A program made the position numbers and the translations under genes. From Prochlorococcus sp. AG-402-M15 (lineage in GTDB: Bacteria > Cyanobacteriota > Cyanobacteriia > PCC-6307 > Cyanobiaceae), in contig QCIP01000003.1 of assembly GCA_003216615.1 (NCBI GenBank), forward strand, positions 62,001 through 126,000: DNA of 64,000 nt. The letters are read 5' to 3'. Below, piece by piece: positions 1 through 11,265 of the stretch (position 1 is the stretch's first letter; each line of letters opens with the position of its first letter). Under the pieces are notes generated by a model that had not been told where the DNA came from, ran no database searches, and saw only the letters and a list, made by a program, of their open reading frames with translations.

Positions 1-445
1 CTCTTTTACCCTCATCGTAACAAGCCCTTATTCCAAAAGTATTCACTGATCCTCTATAGTCTTCTGGTTGAGGATGTATTTCAGGATCTCCATAAACTTC
101 ACTTGTGCTCGCTATTAGGATTCTTGCTTTATTTTCTTTAGCTAAATTCAACATATTATATGTTCCTAAAAAACTAGTTTGAGTAGTTTTGATTGGATTA
201 AGTTGATAATGAACTGGAGATGCTGGGCAAGCCAAATGCCATATTCTATTAACTTCCAAGCAGATAGGCTGAATTACATCATGTTCAACAAACTTAAATA
301 AAGGATTTGAAAAATGCATTTCAATATTATTTTTACTTCCTGTAAAATAATTATCCAGACAGATAACTTCTTCTCCCGAACTTATAAGCTTCTCAATTAA
401 ATGGGACCCAAGAAAACCGGCACCTCCGGTTACAAGATTCTTCAA
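1..445 (-). CDS. NAD-dependent epimerase/dehydratase, UDP-glucuronate decarboxylase (UDP-xylose synthase)-like; 3' end cut by window edge
   Basis: Own translation of minus strand from TTG at 443-445: (M)[44 protein letters not shown]...[61 protein letters not shown]; Rossmann GGxGFxGS and UXS-type motifs. Confidence 0.85.
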   Translation of the reverse strand, partial: MKNLVTGGAGFLGSHLIEKLISSGEEVICLDNYFTGSKNNIEMHFSNPLFKFVEHDVIQPICLEVNRIWHLACPASPVHYQLNPIKTTQTSFLGTYNMLNLAKENKARILIASTSEVYGDPEIHPQPEDYRGSVNTFGIRACYDEGKR

Positions 446-572
446 ATTTTATCTGACAATTGTATTAATAATACAATATTGGTAAGGTAAAAATTTTTTT
501 TTAATTAAAAATTTTATTTAAATTAAATTGAAAAAATTTAATAGATAAATTATAAAAATACTCATTTTAGAA

Positions 573-1931
573 TTATATTCTTAATGGATTAAGTTCTCTT
601 GGTACAATCCCTTTTAAATCATATATGATGCTATTTTTTTTACATAAAATTTCCCAATCTTTTCTTTTTAAATTTCTAAATTCATTGTGACTTACTGCAA
701 GAATAACAATATCAAATTTTATCTTTTTATCTAATGGCAACTTTTCAAGAATTTTATAATTAGAATTTTTTGAAATGTTTGGATTTTTTATAAATGGATC
801 ATATACGACTGGTATAACTTTCTTCTTATTGCAAAGCTTGATAATTTCAAAAACTTTAGAATTTCTTGTATCAGGAGTATTTTCTTTAAACGTTAATCCT
901 AAAATTAAAATCTTTGAATTTTTAAAGTTTAAATTACATTCTTTTGCATAAATTAAAAGTTGATCAAAAACCCACTTACTCATCCCATCATTAATGTCTC
1001 TTCCAGCTAGTACGACATTGGGCTTGAAGCCCTTTTTTTTTGCTATGTAAGTCAAGTAATAGGGGTCAACACTTATACAATGTCCTCCTACTAAACCAGG
1101 GCGAAATGGTAAAAAATTCCATTTGCTTTCGGCGGCACTTAGAACATCCAAGGTATCAATATTTAATGTCTTACAAATTTTCGCTACTTCATTAACTAAG
1201 GCTATATTCAAATCTCTTTGAGTATTTTCAATAACTTTTGCAGTTTCTGCAATTTTGATGCTTTCAGCTTTATAAGTGCCAGCTTTAATTATTGATCCAT
1301 AAAGTTGATCTATATAAAAAGAAGATGTTTCATTGCTCCCACTAGTAATTTTTACAATTGAGGTTAGACGATGATTCTGATCTCCAGGATTTATTCTCTC
1401 AGGACTATAGCCACAATAAAAATCTTCATTGAGAATTAGTTTAGATTTGTTTTGAATTAATGAAATACAAAAATCTTCAGTAGTGCCAGGATAAACTGTA
1501 CTTTCATAAATGATTATTGGTTTAAATTTTGAAATTCTTTTTTTAAGAATATGACCAACTGATTCAGACGCTTTTTTTAAATATGATAAATCAGGATCTT
1601 TTTGTTTATTTATAGGTGTGGGTACGGAAATGATAAATATATCAGCAGAAATAAGATTACTTATATCAGAAGTGAAATCTATATCTTTTAAGTTTTTTAA
1701 TTCACTTTCTTCAGTTTCTTTTGTTGAATCTATTCCATTTTTTAGTTCATTAATTCTGTTTGGATTTAAGTCAAAACCAATAACTTTTCTATTTATTGCC
1801 TCTTTAGTCCTTAAACACTTCCTTGTCTTTGCAAATTCAATAGATAGAGGTAAACCCACATAGCCAAGTCCAATAATTCCTATGGAACAAGAGTTTATTG
1901 GAGGAAGGTCTTCAAAATCTATATCATTCAT
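573..1931 (-). CDS. nucleotide sugar dehydrogenase (UDP-GlcNAc/UDP-ManNAc/UDP-GalNAc dehydrogenase, TviB/WbpA-like)
   Basis: ORF 452 aa; IGIIGLGYVGLPLSIEFAK NAD-binding motif, YSPERINPGD, GLVGGHCISVDPYYL motifs. Confidence 0.9.
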   Translation of the reverse strand: MNDIDFEDLPPINSCSIGIIGLGYVGLPLSIEFAKTRKCLRTKEAINRKVIGFDLNPNRINELKNGIDSTKETEESELKNLKDIDFTSDISNLISADIFIISVPTPINKQKDPDLSYLKKASESVGHILKKRISKFKPIIIYESTVYPGTTEDFCISLIQNKSKLILNEDFYCGYSPERINPGDQNHRLTSIVKITSGSNETSSFYIDQLYGSIIKAGTYKAESIKIAETAKVIENTQRDLNIALVNEVAKICKTLNIDTLDVLSAAESKWNFLPFRPGLVGGHCISVDPYYLTYIAKKKGFKPNVVLAGRDINDGMSKWVFDQLLIYAKECNLNFKNSKILILGLTFKENTPDTRNSKVFEIIKLCNKKKVIPVVYDPFIKNPNISKNSNYKILEKLPLDKKIKFDIVILAVSHNEFRNLKRKDWEILCKKNSIIYDLKGIVPRELNPLRI

Positions 1932-1934
1932 TAT

Positions 1935-2948
1935 TTAGTTTTTATAGTAATTTTTATACCATCCTATAAATTTTGCTATGCCTTCATTAACCGTTGTATT
2001 TGGTTTAAATCCAATCCAATCTTCTAAAGAAGATGTATCTGAAGATGTCATAGGAACATCACCTGGCTGCATTTCAATAAATTCTTTTCGCGCGTTAATT
2101 CCTAAATTTTCTTCAATAGCCTTTATAAAATCCATGAGTGGAGTCGGATTAGAATTACCTATATTGAAAATTCTATATGGTGCCCAACTCTTTGATGATA
2201 TTGGTTCTGTCTTTTTAAAATCTTTATCTGGTGTGGCTGGTTTTTTTATAAGTCTAATTAAACTCTCCACAATATCGTCAATATAAGTAAAGTCTCTAAT
2301 CATTTTACCATGATTAAAAACTTTAATCGGAGAATTTTCTAGTATAGATTTGGTAAAAAGGAAAAGTGCCATATCTGGACGACCCCATGGACCGTATACA
2401 GTAAAAAATCTAAGTCCAGTTGTTGGTATATTGTATAGATGACTATAGGTATGAGCCATTAGTTCATTTGCTTTCTTTGTTGCAGCATAAAGACTTACAG
2501 GGTGATCTACACTTTGATCTTCATTAAACGGATACTTTTTATTGCCTCCATATACTGAGCTACTACTAGCATAAATTAGATGGTTAATATTATTAGACCT
2601 ACAATTTTCCAATATATTCGCAAAACCTACCAGATTTGAACTTATATAAACAGAGGGATTTTCTATCGAATACCTTACACCCGCTTGTGCTGCAAGATGT
2701 AAAACAACGTCAATCTTAAAGTTATTGAATATGTTACTTAAAGAATCCTTATCTTCAATATTTTTTTTGAAGAAGTGAAAGCTGTTATTCGAAACTTTTG
2801 ATAATTCTTTTAATCTGGAATTTTTAAGATCTACATCATAATATGCATTTAAATTATCTATCCCGACAACTTTATGCCCTTCAATTAAAAGTCTTTCACA
2901 TAAATGAAACCCAATAAAACCTGCAGCACCTGTTACTAAAATTGCCAT
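1935..2948 (-). CDS. UDP-glucuronate 4-epimerase-like NAD-dependent epimerase
   Basis: ORF 337 aa; VTGAAGFIGFHL, SSSSVYGGNKKYPFNEDQSVDHPVSLYAATKKANELMAH (SYK-type YxxxK), FFTVYGPWGRPDMALFLFT. Confidence 0.9.
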   Translation of the reverse strand: MAILVTGAAGFIGFHLCERLLIEGHKVVGIDNLNAYYDVDLKNSRLKELSKVSNNSFHFFKKNIEDKDSLSNIFNNFKIDVVLHLAAQAGVRYSIENPSVYISSNLVGFANILENCRSNNINHLIYASSSSVYGGNKKYPFNEDQSVDHPVSLYAATKKANELMAHTYSHLYNIPTTGLRFFTVYGPWGRPDMALFLFTKSILENSPIKVFNHGKMIRDFTYIDDIVESLIRLIKKPATPDKDFKKTEPISSKSWAPYRIFNIGNSNPTPLMDFIKAIEENLGINARKEFIEMQPGDVPMTSSDTSSLEDWIGFKPNTTVNEGIAKFIGWYKNYYKN

Positions 2949-3178
2949 AAAATTATAAATATTTTTATAGGCAGAAAAATAAATTAATTCGTTTTGAAAC
3001 TTTTCTAATTATTTATTTTTATGCTTAATGAAACAAATTATACACCAAAACAAAGGACTAATTTATGGATGTTGTTTTTGAGCTGTTGATATACTTTATA
3101 GTTAAATAGACTTATATTTATTTTCTTCTGCGAATTAAACAAATTTTTTAAAACTACATGGTTTTTGATGAAAATATA

Positions 3179-3252
<74 letters not shown>

Positions 3253-3393
3253 ACCTAATTATTATATCTGACAGTTATAGACGTAACAACTAAGGAAATT
3301 TTATCATTATATTTCTTATGCTAATGAAAGTATTGATAAACTATATTTTTAATATTTAACCTTATACAATGATATTATAATCAATTTTTTATT

Positions 3394-4035
3394 TTGGCTA
3401 AAAGGCTAACAGAAAATGAAAAGAACCAAATTGTTAGTGACTTTACTAATGGTAAGAGTATAGATGAACTATCTTTAAATTTTAAATGTACAAAATTCAC
3501 AATTTCTAGAAATCTCAAAAAAAAACTTGGCGAAAAAAAATTTAAAGAGCTTTTTGAGAGTAATAAGTTATTAATTCAGAATGATAATCAAAAGATCTCT
3601 CATCCTAATACAAATGAATTTAATTTAAAAAATGATGAGGAAATTTTTGAAGAACAACATTTTCCCGTCTCAAAATTTACTGAGATAACACCTTTGAATT
3701 TTGAGTTTGATAATTCTTCTCAGAAAGATTTGTCATCAATACCTATTTCAGAAGTTGAATTCCCTAAAATTGTTTACATGGTTGTTGATAAAAAAATTGA
3801 ATTAGAAATAAAATATCTCAAAGATTTTCCAGAATGGCATTTCCTTTCACAGGATGAATTAAATAGAAAAACAATTCAAATACATTTAGATTTGAAAAGT
3901 GCAAAACGACTTTGTAATAAAGAACAAAAGGTTCTTAAGGTTCCTAATACTGAAGTATTTAAAATTGTTGCACCTCTTCTGCTCTCAAGAGGAATCTCAA
4001 GAATTGTTAGTCCAGAGAAATTGATAGCACTTTAA
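3394..4035 (+). CDS. helix-turn-helix domain conserved hypothetical protein
   Basis: 213 aa ORF, TTG start; N-terminal NQIVSDFTNGKSIDELSLNFKCTKFTISRNLKKKLG resembles a homeodomain-like HTH. Confidence 0.7.
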   Translation: MAKRLTENEKNQIVSDFTNGKSIDELSLNFKCTKFTISRNLKKKLGEKKFKELFESNKLLIQNDNQKISHPNTNEFNLKNDEEIFEEQHFPVSKFTEITPLNFEFDNSSQKDLSSIPISEVEFPKIVYMVVDKKIELEIKYLKDFPEWHFLSQDELNRKTIQIHLDLKSAKRLCNKEQKVLKVPNTEVFKIVAPLLLSRGISRIVSPEKLIAL

Positions 4036-4043
4036 AAATTGTT

Positions 4044-4265
4044 TTATTTTTCTCCTTTTAGATTTATATTTAAAAGACTTGCAGTAATTGAGCCAGTTAT
4101 AAAACTAACTCCAATTATGAAACTAATGGGCAAATCAACTGTTTCATTTATTATGAGATTAACTTTGCTCTTATTTGAGCTATTTTGTATTCCTATCATT
4201 AAAAGTACAAACAAAGATAAATTAAATAAACTTGAAAAAATACTTTTTTTAACAATAAAGCCCAT
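4044..4265 (-). CDS. small hypothetical membrane protein
   Basis: 73 aa ORF with two hydrophobic segments; competing + strand ORF 4039-4272 less plausible. Confidence 0.5.
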   Translation of the reverse strand: MGFIVKKSIFSSLFNLSLFVLLMIGIQNSSNKSKVNLIINETVDLPISFIIGVSFITGSITASLLNINLKGEK

Positions 4266-4289
4266 TTATTAACTGTATTTATATTGATT

Positions 4290-5156
4290 CTAATACAAAT
4301 TATAAATTAAGTTTTTTCTAAGATTATTTTTTTTTGCTAAGTATTTCGAGGCTCTTGATAAGCTTAAACCTTCACTAATTAATTCATTAAGTTCTTTCTT
4401 TAATTCATCTTTATTGAATTCATTATCTTGTTTTGCTTTGGTGACCCCTTTTATAACAACTGTAATTTCACCCAGGATTTCTTTGTCTTTAATATGATGT
4501 AAAACCTCATCTATATTATTACCTAGATGCTCCTCGTACCTTTTTGTTAATTCGCGAAAAACTTGAATTTCTCGCCCCCCACCACAATATTCTTTTAACT
4601 GAAATAATAACTTTTTAAGACGATTTGGAGATTCAAAAAAAATTGTGGTCTTATCATTTTTACTAACTTCTAAAAGAAGTTTTTCTCTTTCACTCTTTTT
4701 TTTAGGAGGAAAGCCTTCAAAAATAAATTTTGAACTTGGAAGACCACTTGAGACAAGAGCAGTCAAAGCTGCGCATGGTCCTGGAATACAAATTATATTT
4801 ATTCCATTTGACTTTACTTCTTTGACAAGGTCTTCGCCTGGATCGCAAATGCTTGGCATCCCGGCATCACTTACTAGAGCAATTGACTTCCCTGACTTGA
4901 GATCGTCAATTATTTTTGGCATTTTTTTTAGATAGTTATGTTGATTAAAACTTATAAGGTAATTTGTGAATTCAAATTTACTCAATATTTTTTTTGTTTG
5001 TCTAGTATCCTCGCAGGCAATATGAGAGACGTTTTTAAGAATATTTATGGCCCTAAAAGACATATCATTTAAGTTGCCTATTGGAGTACCAACAATATAT
5101 AAAAAACCGCTTTGAGGTTCTTTACTTTTATGAGAAGATAAAGATTTAGTATTCAT
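4290..5156 (-). CDS. rsmI: 16S rRNA (cytidine(1402)-2'-O)-methyltransferase
   Basis: GFLYIVGTPIGNLNDMSFRAINILKNVSHIACEDTRQTKKIL, ALVSDAGMPSICDPGEDLV. Confidence 0.95.
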   Translation of the reverse strand: MNTKSLSSHKSKEPQSGFLYIVGTPIGNLNDMSFRAINILKNVSHIACEDTRQTKKILSKFEFTNYLISFNQHNYLKKMPKIIDDLKSGKSIALVSDAGMPSICDPGEDLVKEVKSNGINIICIPGPCAALTALVSSGLPSSKFIFEGFPPKKKSEREKLLLEVSKNDKTTIFFESPNRLKKLLFQLKEYCGGGREIQVFRELTKRYEEHLGNNIDEVLHHIKDKEILGEITVVIKGVTKAKQDNEFNKDELKKELNELISEGLSLSRASKYLAKKNNLRKNLIYNLY

Positions 5157-5159
5157 TTA

Positions 5160-6059
5160 GTGATTAAATTACCTGAAGGAGTAGATATCGATATTCTCAT
5201 TGAGGATTTAAGAGACTTAAGTTGGGGAGCTTCTGAAATCTTAATTAAATACTCTCAAATACTAAAAGATTCGAAAGATAAAAGCAATATTGTGAAAACT
5301 GATAAAAACCAAGACCCCGTAACAGTAGCTGATTTGGAAGTAAATGAATTTGTTATTAGAAAAATTAATGAAAAATATAGTTTAATTAATTGGGAAATCC
5401 TGAGCGAAGAAAATTCAAAAATAGCTTTAAATGTTTATCCAAGTACAGATTGGGTATGGGTTCTTGATCCTCTTGATGGTACTAAGGACTTTATTCAAGG
5501 ATCAAGTAATTATGCTATGCATTTAGCTTTAAATTATAAGCAAAGTCCATATTTAGGAATTGTTTTGATTCCTGAAAAGGATGAATTATGGATTGCTAAT
5601 GGTAAAAATATTTGGTGCGAGAGAAAAGATAGATCCAGAATTTTCCCTGGTAATTCTAGTATGAAAAGCCTCAAGGATATGGTTTTAGTTACAAGTAAAA
5701 ATCATAGGAACCCTGAATTAGAAAGTCTGATAGATAAAATTGATTTTAAGAATGTAATAGTTATGGGAAGTATCGGTTGCAAGTTGGCCTCTATTTTGAG
5801 AGGTGAAAGCGATATATATATTTGTTTAAGTTTGCCTGGGAATAGCTCACCTAAGGATTGGGACTTATCTGCTCCTGAAGTTATATTGAAAGCTGCTGGA
5901 GGTGCAATAACAAATATAGAAAATGAAGAATTATTGTATGGCAAGTCAGATTTCGAACAACGCGGAATAATCGTTGCCTCAAATAATAGACTAAATCATG
6001 GAAAGATTTGCTCCCAGATAAAAGAAATAATTAAAAAATACGATTTGTATCCTCTTTAA
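5160..6059 (+). CDS. cysQ: 3'(2'),5'-bisphosphate nucleotidase (inositol monophosphatase family)
   Basis: WVLDPLDGTKDFIQGSSNYAMHLAL and DWDLSAPEVILKAAGG motifs. Confidence 0.9.
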   Translation: MIKLPEGVDIDILIEDLRDLSWGASEILIKYSQILKDSKDKSNIVKTDKNQDPVTVADLEVNEFVIRKINEKYSLINWEILSEENSKIALNVYPSTDWVWVLDPLDGTKDFIQGSSNYAMHLALNYKQSPYLGIVLIPEKDELWIANGKNIWCERKDRSRIFPGNSSMKSLKDMVLVTSKNHRNPELESLIDKIDFKNVIVMGSIGCKLASILRGESDIYICLSLPGNSSPKDWDLSAPEVILKAAGGAITNIENEELLYGKSDFEQRGIIVASNNRLNHGKICSQIKEIIKKYDLYPL

Positions 6060-6061
6060 TT

Positions 6062-8224
6062 TTAATTAAGAGGAGCTACAGGAGTGGGAGTAGGTTCTGG
6101 ATAAGACAATCCTCCATTTTGTGCAACTCCTCTTAATGTTAAGTTAATTCTTCCCCTACTATCTATCTCTCGAACCCTGACAGTCACTTCATCACCCTGT
6201 CTAACAACATCTTCAACCCTTTCAACTCTTGCTTCCGATAACTGAGAGATATGAACCATACCCTCTTTCCCAGGAAGTATTTCTACAAAAGCACCAATTG
6301 GTATTATTCTAGTTACTACACCTGAAAATATTTCACCTTCGTGAACTTTTCTCGTTAGTCCCTCTATTATTTTTTGAGCTTCTTCAGCAGCAGCTCCGTC
6401 ATGAGAGGCAATAGTGACAATCCCTCCATCTTCTATATCGATTTTAGTATTGGTTCTTTCAGTTATTCCTTTGATAGTTCTTCCTCCTGGTCCTATAACA
6501 GTTCCAATTAGCTCAGGATCAATCCTAAAGCTTAAAAGTCTTGGGGCATGGGGCGATAAAGTTTCTTCTGGTTTATCTATTGCTTCTTTCATTTTCTCTA
6601 GGATATGCAATCTTGCTGGACGGGCTTTTTTTATCGCATCAGAAATAACAGAAACTGGTAATCCTGTTATTTTCATGTCCATTTGCAAAGCTGTAATTCC
6701 TTTTTCAGTTCCAGCGACTTTGAAATCCATATCACCAAGAAAATCTTCAATCCCTTGAATATCAGTAAGAATTCGAATTTCTTTACCTTCTTTAATTAAA
6801 CCCATAGCGGTCCCGCTAACAAGTGCTTTTAAAGGTACCCCCGCATCTAATAATGAAAGTGTACTTCCGCAAACAGATCCCATTGAAGTTGAGCCATTTG
6901 AACTAAGTACTTCACTAACAACTCTTAGCACATAAGGAAAAGTTTCTTTACCAGGAAGAACTGGAATGAGCGCTCTTTCTGCCAAAGCTCCATGTCCAAT
7001 TTCCCTTCTGCCTGGAGTTCTCATTGGTCTAGTCTCTCCCACAGAAAAAGGAGGAAAATTGTAGTGGTGCAAGTATGTTTTCTCAGTACTTGGATTCAAA
7101 TCATCCATTTCTTGCGCATCACTTGGAGTCCCTAGTGTTGTTGTAGATAAAACTTGAGTTAAACCTCTTTGAAACAATGCAGATCCATGAACTCTTTTAG
7201 GTAGTATTCCTGCAGAGGCGGATATCTTTCTGACTTCATCAAGATCTCTCCCATCAACTCTTTTGCCATCATTAATAATTTGAGACCTCATTAATTTCTT
7301 TGTAAGTTTTTTAAAGTCAGAATTTAATAACTTATCATTCTCCGATAGAAGAACCTTTAACTCATTATCATCTTTCAAAGATTCAATTTTACCTTGAGTC
7401 TCAACTTTTATTTTTTCGAGTTCAAGATCTCTTTCTTCTTTCGAATGATCAAATTTCTTTAAAACTAGGTCGATTGGCTTAGTGCAGTTTTTCTCTAGAT
7501 ATGAGGGTAATGTTTTATCTTCATCAGGCTCAGATGGCTTAATTTGTTTTATGCCTAAATCTTTGAGTAAATCTTCTTGAGACTTTATCAGTTCTGTAAC
7601 CGCCTCATAACCAAAATCTATAGCTTCGATAGTATCTTGCTCTGATAATTGGTTAGCACCTGCTTCAATCATTACTATTCCTTCAGGTGATCCCGCTACA
7701 ACGATGTCTAAATCTCCTTTTTCAATCTCTCTATAGCTTGGATTTAATATAAAATCATCCCCTATGAGACCAACTCTAACTGCAGCCATTGGCCCATAAA
7801 ATGGTATCTCTCCAAGTAATGTTGCTATTGAAGCCCCAGTAACAGCTAAAACATCTGCTGGAACTCTTTCATCTAATGATAGACAAGTGGCAACTATTTG
7901 AATCTCATCTCTCATCCACGAGGGGAAAAGTGGCCTCATTGGCCTATCTATCAATCTTGAAATTAATGTCGCTCTTTCCGGAGGGCGACCCTCTCTCCTC
8001 ATAAAACCACCCGGAATTCTCCCTGCAGCGTATAGTTTCTCTTCATAGTCACATATCAGAGGGAGAAAGTCCGAGTCTTTTTTGGTAGTTTTAGTTGCTG
8101 TAACTAATAAAGAGGTGTCTCCACACTCAATCATTACTGATCCACTTGCTTGAGGAGCATATAGTCCTGTAGTTAGTCGTATCTCTCGTCCGTCAAACGT
8201 GATCGACTTATTTTGTCCTTCCAC
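6062..8224 (-). CDS. pnp: polyribonucleotide nucleotidyltransferase
   Basis: 720 aa; RNase PH repeats, KH ([15 protein letters not shown]) and S1 ([20 protein letters not shown]) domains. Confidence 0.98.
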   Translation of the reverse strand: MEGQNKSITFDGREIRLTTGLYAPQASGSVMIECGDTSLLVTATKTTKKDSDFLPLICDYEEKLYAAGRIPGGFMRREGRPPERATLISRLIDRPMRPLFPSWMRDEIQIVATCLSLDERVPADVLAVTGASIATLLGEIPFYGPMAAVRVGLIGDDFILNPSYREIEKGDLDIVVAGSPEGIVMIEAGANQLSEQDTIEAIDFGYEAVTELIKSQEDLLKDLGIKQIKPSEPDEDKTLPSYLEKNCTKPIDLVLKKFDHSKEERDLELEKIKVETQGKIESLKDDNELKVLLSENDKLLNSDFKKLTKKLMRSQIINDGKRVDGRDLDEVRKISASAGILPKRVHGSALFQRGLTQVLSTTTLGTPSDAQEMDDLNPSTEKTYLHHYNFPPFSVGETRPMRTPGRREIGHGALAERALIPVLPGKETFPYVLRVVSEVLSSNGSTSMGSVCGSTLSLLDAGVPLKALVSGTAMGLIKEGKEIRILTDIQGIEDFLGDMDFKVAGTEKGITALQMDMKITGLPVSVISDAIKKARPARLHILEKMKEAIDKPEETLSPHAPRLLSFRIDPELIGTVIGPGGRTIKGITERTNTKIDIEDGGIVTIASHDGAAAEEAQKIIEGLTRKVHEGEIFSGVVTRIIPIGAFVEILPGKEGMVHISQLSEARVERVEDVVRQGDEVTVRVREIDSRGRINLTLRGVAQNGGLSYPEPTPTPVAPLN

Positions 8225-8408
8225 TTTTTAAATTATAATTCTATACAAGGTTTATTCTTACATTTTATAGGGACATATTGAGTAAATTATTTAAATAAAC
8301 TGTAAATATTATAAAAAAAAAAGAGTAAAAAATTAATTGTAATTCTTCAATAGATAATTTTTTATAAGAAATTTGTAAAAAGTTGTGGTTTCTATGAGGG
8401 AAAAAATC

Positions 8409-8711
8409 TTACCAACTCGATTTTACGACTCCAGGAAGTTCACCATTATGAGCTCTTTGTCTTAATTGATTTCTACATAAACCAAAATCTCTATATACTC
8501 CTCTAGGTTTACCAGTAGCCCAACATCTATTTCTAACTCGGTTTGGAGCAGAGTTTCTTGGAAGCCCTTGAATCTTTCTATGTATTTCTAATCTTTCCAT
8601 TGGATCTTTTGCTGCATTGAATTCCTTTAATAATGATTTTCTTTTTGCAGCATATTTTTTGACAAGCTTTTTGCGTTTGACTTCTCTCGCAATCATGGAC
8701 TTTTTAGCCAT
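8409..8711 (-). CDS. rpsN: 30S ribosomal protein S14
   Basis: [24 protein letters not shown]...[50 protein letters not shown]. Confidence 0.98.
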   Translation of the reverse strand: MAKKSMIAREVKRKKLVKKYAAKRKSLLKEFNAAKDPMERLEIHRKIQGLPRNSAPNRVRNRCWATGKPRGVYRDFGLCRNQLRQRAHNGELPGVVKSSW

Positions 8712-8772
8712 TTAATAAAATTTAAAAAATATCCTCTACAATAACATCTCAGCTAACAATTATAAAATTTAT

Positions 8773-9852
8773 TTATTGGTTTAATAATCTTTGAACGATT
8801 AAAAGTTGACTAGTATCTCTAATAATGAGCAGCACACTAAGTCCAACTAAAAGGAAAAAACTGGATTGTGTAACGGCCATTTGTAATTTAACTGGTACAG
8901 GTTTCCCTCTCAACCCCTCAATTAATGTAAAAACAAGTTGACCTCCATCTAATAGTGGTAGAGGTAATGAATTAAGAACTGCTAAATTAATAGAAATTAA
9001 AGCAGCGAATAACAATATTCCTGTTCCTCCTTGTTCTGAGAGTTGAGCACCAATCTCAACAATTTTGACTGGTCCACTTAATTGTTGTGCTGTTGAGGAG
9101 AAATTTGTTATTAAACCTTTATAACCTTGAATTGTTTTTACTAAAAGCGATAGGAACTCATTGTTAGAGTATTTAAAAAGCTCGAAAATATTTTTTGTTT
9201 TTTTAGTTTCTTTCCTAATATTGGGTTGTAATTGAGCACCTATAGTGCCTTTCCCATCAACATTTTTGGGTATCAAAGTAATATCTATAAGAACCCCATC
9301 TCTATCGATTTTTATTGATATTGGTTTTTCTGATGATGTTTGAATCTTTTTTACTAAAGTTGAAACAGCATGATCTCCAGCACCTAGAGGACTGTTTTCA
9401 ATTTTTATAATTTTATCTCCTGCATCTAGGCCTGCGAGATCAGCAGCCTTTTCGGGCTGTGTTGCCAAAACTAATATCCCTGGTTCAGGATCAAAAGGAA
9501 TTCCAACTGTAGTTACATTTAGAATTAAAATAGTATATGCAAGAATTAAATTAGCAAATACTCCTGCAGAGATGACAATAACTCTTTGAAATATTGGCCT
9601 ATTTTTTAAAAGGTTTGGATCTTTAGGATTGATTTTATTAAGTTCTTCATCTGGGAAAGAAACAAATCCTCCTAAAGGGAAGGCTCTAAATGAATACGTG
9701 ATATTTTTATATTTTTTCTGAATTATTGAAGGCCCAAAACCTATTGAAAAACCATCCACATAAATACCTTGCAAAATTGCCGCGAGAAAATGTCCCATCT
9801 CATGAAAAAAAATGAGAAATCCAAGAACTGTTATTGAGGTTAAAACATTCAT
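8773..9852 (-). CDS. rseP: site-2 intramembrane zinc protease (RseP/M50 family)
   Basis: FLIFFHEMGHFLAA (HExxH), PDZ region, NSLPLPLLDGGQLVF. Confidence 0.93.
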   Translation of the reverse strand: MNVLTSITVLGFLIFFHEMGHFLAAILQGIYVDGFSIGFGPSIIQKKYKNITYSFRAFPLGGFVSFPDEELNKINPKDPNLLKNRPIFQRVIVISAGVFANLILAYTILILNVTTVGIPFDPEPGILVLATQPEKAADLAGLDAGDKIIKIENSPLGAGDHAVSTLVKKIQTSSEKPISIKIDRDGVLIDITLIPKNVDGKGTIGAQLQPNIRKETKKTKNIFELFKYSNNEFLSLLVKTIQGYKGLITNFSSTAQQLSGPVKIVEIGAQLSEQGGTGILLFAALISINLAVLNSLPLPLLDGGQLVFTLIEGLRGKPVPVKLQMAVTQSSFFLLVGLSVLLIIRDTSQLLIVQRLLNQ

Positions 9853-9861
9853 TCTTTTATA

Positions 9862-11139
9862 CTAAGAAGTTTTTATGAAATCTGACCCAAAATATGGAAC
9901 TAAAGCATCTGGAATTTTAACGCTCCCATCTGCTTGTTGACCATTTTCAATAATTGCAGCCATTGTTCTTCCTATCGCTAAACCACTCCCGTTTAGGGTG
10001 TGTAAATATTTATTTTTTTTATCAATTTTTGTTCTTATTGATGATCTGCGTGCCTGAAAGTCTAAACAATTGCTGCAGCTTGAAATTTCTCTATAACTTT
10101 TACTACTAGGTAGCCAGACTTCAAGATCAAAAGTTCTGCTAGAAGAGAATCCTAAATCTCCGGTACAAATATCTACTAACCTATAAGGAAGGTTGAGCTT
10201 TTTTAGAATGCTTTCTGCATCAGCAGTAATATTTTTATGTGCTTCTAAGGACTTATTTGGATCACTAAACCAATAAAGCTCTACTTTATTAAATTGATGA
10301 AGTCTTATTAAACCTTTAGTGTCTCTTCCATAACTTCCAGCTTCTCTTCTAAAACATGGGCTATATGCAACATACTTAATAGGTAATAGCTCAAAATCAA
10401 TTATCTGATTTCTATGAAAAGCAGTTAGTGGAACTTCAGCTGTTGGGGAAAGCCATAAATCATCATTGGAACACTTAAAACTTTCATTAGAAAATTTAGG
10501 CAATTGACCAGATCCTTGAAGGCTCTCAGAATTAACTAGAGCTGGAGGAATTAACTCCAAATAACCATTTTTTGTATGTACGTCGAGCATAAAATTAATC
10601 AAGGCTCTTTCTAATCTGGCTCCATTTCCAATAAGGGTAATAAAACGACTTTTTGATATTTTTGTTGATTTTAAAGAGTCAAAAAGATTGAGACTTTCTC
10701 CTAATTCCCAATGAGATTTAAGATTATCTTTTTTTACAGGATCTCCCCAAGTTTTGATTTGCACATTATCATTTTCGTCTTTCCCTATAGGCGTATCTTT
10801 ACTAGGGGGATTAGGGAGACTTGATATCTCATTATGTATTTGGTTATCTAATGTTCTTTTTTTCTCTTCAAATTCAGAAATTTGAGTTCTATATTTGTTA
10901 CCTTTATTCTTTAATTCATTTAGTTCTACAGACTTATGGTTTTGAGATTTGTTAATTTCTTGACCAATTAATTTACTTAATTTTTTACTTTCAGATTGGA
11001 GGCTTGATATTTTTATATCAATATCTTTTTTCTCAATAGTTAATTTATGAATAGGATCAATATTAAAAACTTTTCCTCTCAGGGATAAACTTTTTTCAAC
11101 GGATGTTGGATTTTCTCTTATTAATTTTTGATCTAACAC
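9862..11139 (-). CDS. serS: seryl-tRNA synthetase
   Basis: [11 protein letters not shown], class II motifs [61 protein letters not shown]. Confidence 0.98.
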   Translation of the reverse strand: MLDQKLIRENPTSVEKSLSLRGKVFNIDPIHKLTIEKKDIDIKISSLQSESKKLSKLIGQEINKSQNHKSVELNELKNKGNKYRTQISEFEEKKRTLDNQIHNEISSLPNPPSKDTPIGKDENDNVQIKTWGDPVKKDNLKSHWELGESLNLFDSLKSTKISKSRFITLIGNGARLERALINFMLDVHTKNGYLELIPPALVNSESLQGSGQLPKFSNESFKCSNDDLWLSPTAEVPLTAFHRNQIIDFELLPIKYVAYSPCFRREAGSYGRDTKGLIRLHQFNKVELYWFSDPNKSLEAHKNITADAESILKKLNLPYRLVDICTGDLGFSSSRTFDLEVWLPSSKSYREISSCSNCLDFQARRSSIRTKIDKKNKYLHTLNGSGLAIGRTMAAIIENGQQADGSVKIPDALVPYFGSDFIKTS

Positions 11140-11265
11140 TCTTTTTTTTTTAAATACTTTAATAAGATAGTTAATCTTAATTAATTATTTAGGTTTTTTT
11201 GATGAAAAATTAATTTAATTAATGATTCCTAACTATTGAAACCATTTTAATTTCTTGAATAATAA

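Noticed and set aside
1618-1863. + strand ORF inside the nucleotide sugar dehydrogenase
   Set aside because: Antisense to a clear conserved gene; low-complexity translation. The same reasoning excludes 1978-2286, 4645-4935, 5702-5944, 6414-6758, 11477-11704, 11708-11929, 12533-12841, 14111-14350, 14503-14685, 16560-16802, 17147-17392, 18901-19083, 19113-19322, 29311-29595, 30147-30359, 31849-32061, 42552-42770, 46195-46377, 46474-46875, 49907-50167, 52766-52975, 55317-55574, 55375-55569, 56301-56498, 57633-57818 and 58730-58981.
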